From: Phycisphaerales bacterium
GTDB taxonomy: Bacteria > Planctomycetota > Phycisphaerae > SM23-33
Length of the DNA stretch: 6,367 bases
Direction of reading: 5' to 3'
NCBI GenBank assembly: GCA_003171235.1
Contig: PMYM01000085.1
Span: forward strand, 1 to 6,367
Shown here piece by piece: positions 5,813-6,367 of this stretch (within the stretch, counting starts at the first letter, position 1; each line of letters starts with the position of its first letter). The position numbers and the translations under genes were made by a program. The notes under the pieces are model-generated. The model was not told the DNA's origin and ran no database searches. It saw only the letters and a program-made list of their open reading frames with translations.

Positions 5813-6367
5813 TTACAGATGCCTCTTATTGGCCAGGGCCTTCAGCGCCGCCTCCGCCCGCTCGTAGTGCTCAAATTGGCGTTCCTTGGCGCGGAACTCG
5901 GCGTGATGCACTCCCCGCCGCCGGCCCCAGCGGATGCCCACCTGGCGGTGCAAGAGCTCGTGGTACATCACGAAGTCCAGCACGAACGTCGGCACGTCCG
6001 CCTGGCCCAGGCGGCGGTTGATCAAGATGCGATCGCGCAGGTGGTCGTAACTGCCAAAGCGCCACCGGCCGTTGCGGCTGGCCCAGGCCAGAGCCGGATG
6101 CGTCTCCTGGTCGGCGAAATACTGCCCCCGCACCCGCCGGTATGATTCCGCCAACGGGTCACTCCCATCCTCCCCCGCCTCACTTCTTCCGCCCTCCCCC
6201 ACCGGGCCAACCCCGGCAAGTTCGTTAAGCCGGAGGGTGATCGCCCGGCACGGTTCCGCCAGCAGCGCCCGCTCAGCCGCCTTCCCGCCGCCGCCAGCCA
6301 TGGCCGACTTCACCAGCGCCCCTATGCCCTCAGCCGACAGGGCGATCGCCGCTATCGGCAGGCGCAG
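5813..6367 (-). CDS. SprT/YgjP-like zinc metalloprotease, probably 5'-partial at the window edge
   Basis: The frame reads leftwards from the right edge to a TAA at 5815-5813. Counting from a GTG at 6313 gives 166 residues, but there is no stop between that codon and base 6367, so the protein may begin outside the window. The zincin motif is HELLH (residues 118-122 in that numbering), followed 15 residues later by H137 in VHHAEFRAKERQFEHY (135-150). This fits the HExxH plus distal His pattern of SprT/YgjP-like (DUF45, M48-like) metallopeptidases. The stretch GSYDHLRDRILINRRL (87-102) and VPTFVLDFVMYHELLH (107-122) is the usual lead-in to the active site. The region about 35-55 is Gly/Glu/Ser-rich and probably a linker. 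The protein is likely cytosolic. Its substrate is unknown; SprT relatives act in DNA-protein crosslink repair, but that cannot be assigned here. A weak AGGGG sits five bases before GTG 6313, so that start is possible. Confidence 0.75.
   Translation of the reverse strand: MRLPIAAIALSAEGIGALVKSAMAGGGGKAAERALLAEPCRAITLRLNELAGVGPVGEGGRSEAGEDGSDPLAESYRRVRGQYFADQETHPALAWASRNGRWRFGSYDHLRDRILINRRLGQADVPTFVLDFVMYHELLHRQVGIRWGRRRGVHHAEFRAKERQFEHYERAEAALKALANKRHL

Noticed and set aside
5743..6145. Plus-strand frames opposite the SprT-like gene.
   Set aside because: Their products are Pro/Ala/Arg-rich or lack any motif, whereas the minus strand has a clear HExxH zincin site.

Overview
The window is a mostly GC-rich bacterial chromosome segment. 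Sixty-base samples counted by hand give about 67% G+C inside the gene at 1604-2974 and in the gene at 3146-3907. It carries six protein-coding genes. The genes suggest a Gram-negative bacterium: a membrane iron-sulfur electron carrier of the NapH/NosR type, a SIMPL-domain envelope protein, and a DUF4832-like TIM-barrel protein of a sort I associate with Planctomycetota and related PVC bacteria. This taxonomic reading is an inference of moderate to low confidence. I saw no rRNA, tRNA, CRISPR array, transposase or integrase.

Layout, left to right. Positions 1-212 are a less GC-rich leader. It has an unassigned open frame entering from the left edge and a strong stem-loop just before the first gene. 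Positions 213-1500 (+) hold two closely spaced genes: a small single-pass membrane protein and a polytopic membrane protein with two ferredoxin-like [4Fe-4S] motifs and several further cysteine pairs. They probably form one electron-transfer unit, but no catalytic partner is in view. Positions 1604-2974 (+) encode a DUF4832-like putative glycosidase-fold protein without a signal peptide. Positions 3146-3907 (+) encode a membrane-anchored SIMPL-domain protein, preceded by a good sigma-70-type promoter.

Positions 3965-5632 (-) hold a long DUF262 gene with a C-terminal HNH-like motif, resembling the GmrSD type IV restriction family. Two 60-base samples from it give about 52-53% G+C, clearly below its neighbours. 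It sits in the gap between the 3' ends of two convergent GC-rich genes. This is the likeliest horizontally acquired piece of the window and a candidate stand-alone phage-defence gene. Positions 5813 to the right edge (-) encode a SprT/YgjP-like zinc metalloprotease whose frame stays open to the edge, so its true start may lie outside the window.

No multi-gene undescribed system is evident. The points most worth a second look are the lone DUF262/HNH-like gene with its compositional break, the extra cysteine cluster of the NapH-like protein and its unidentified small partner, and a set of short GC-rich palindromes in the intergenic gaps.
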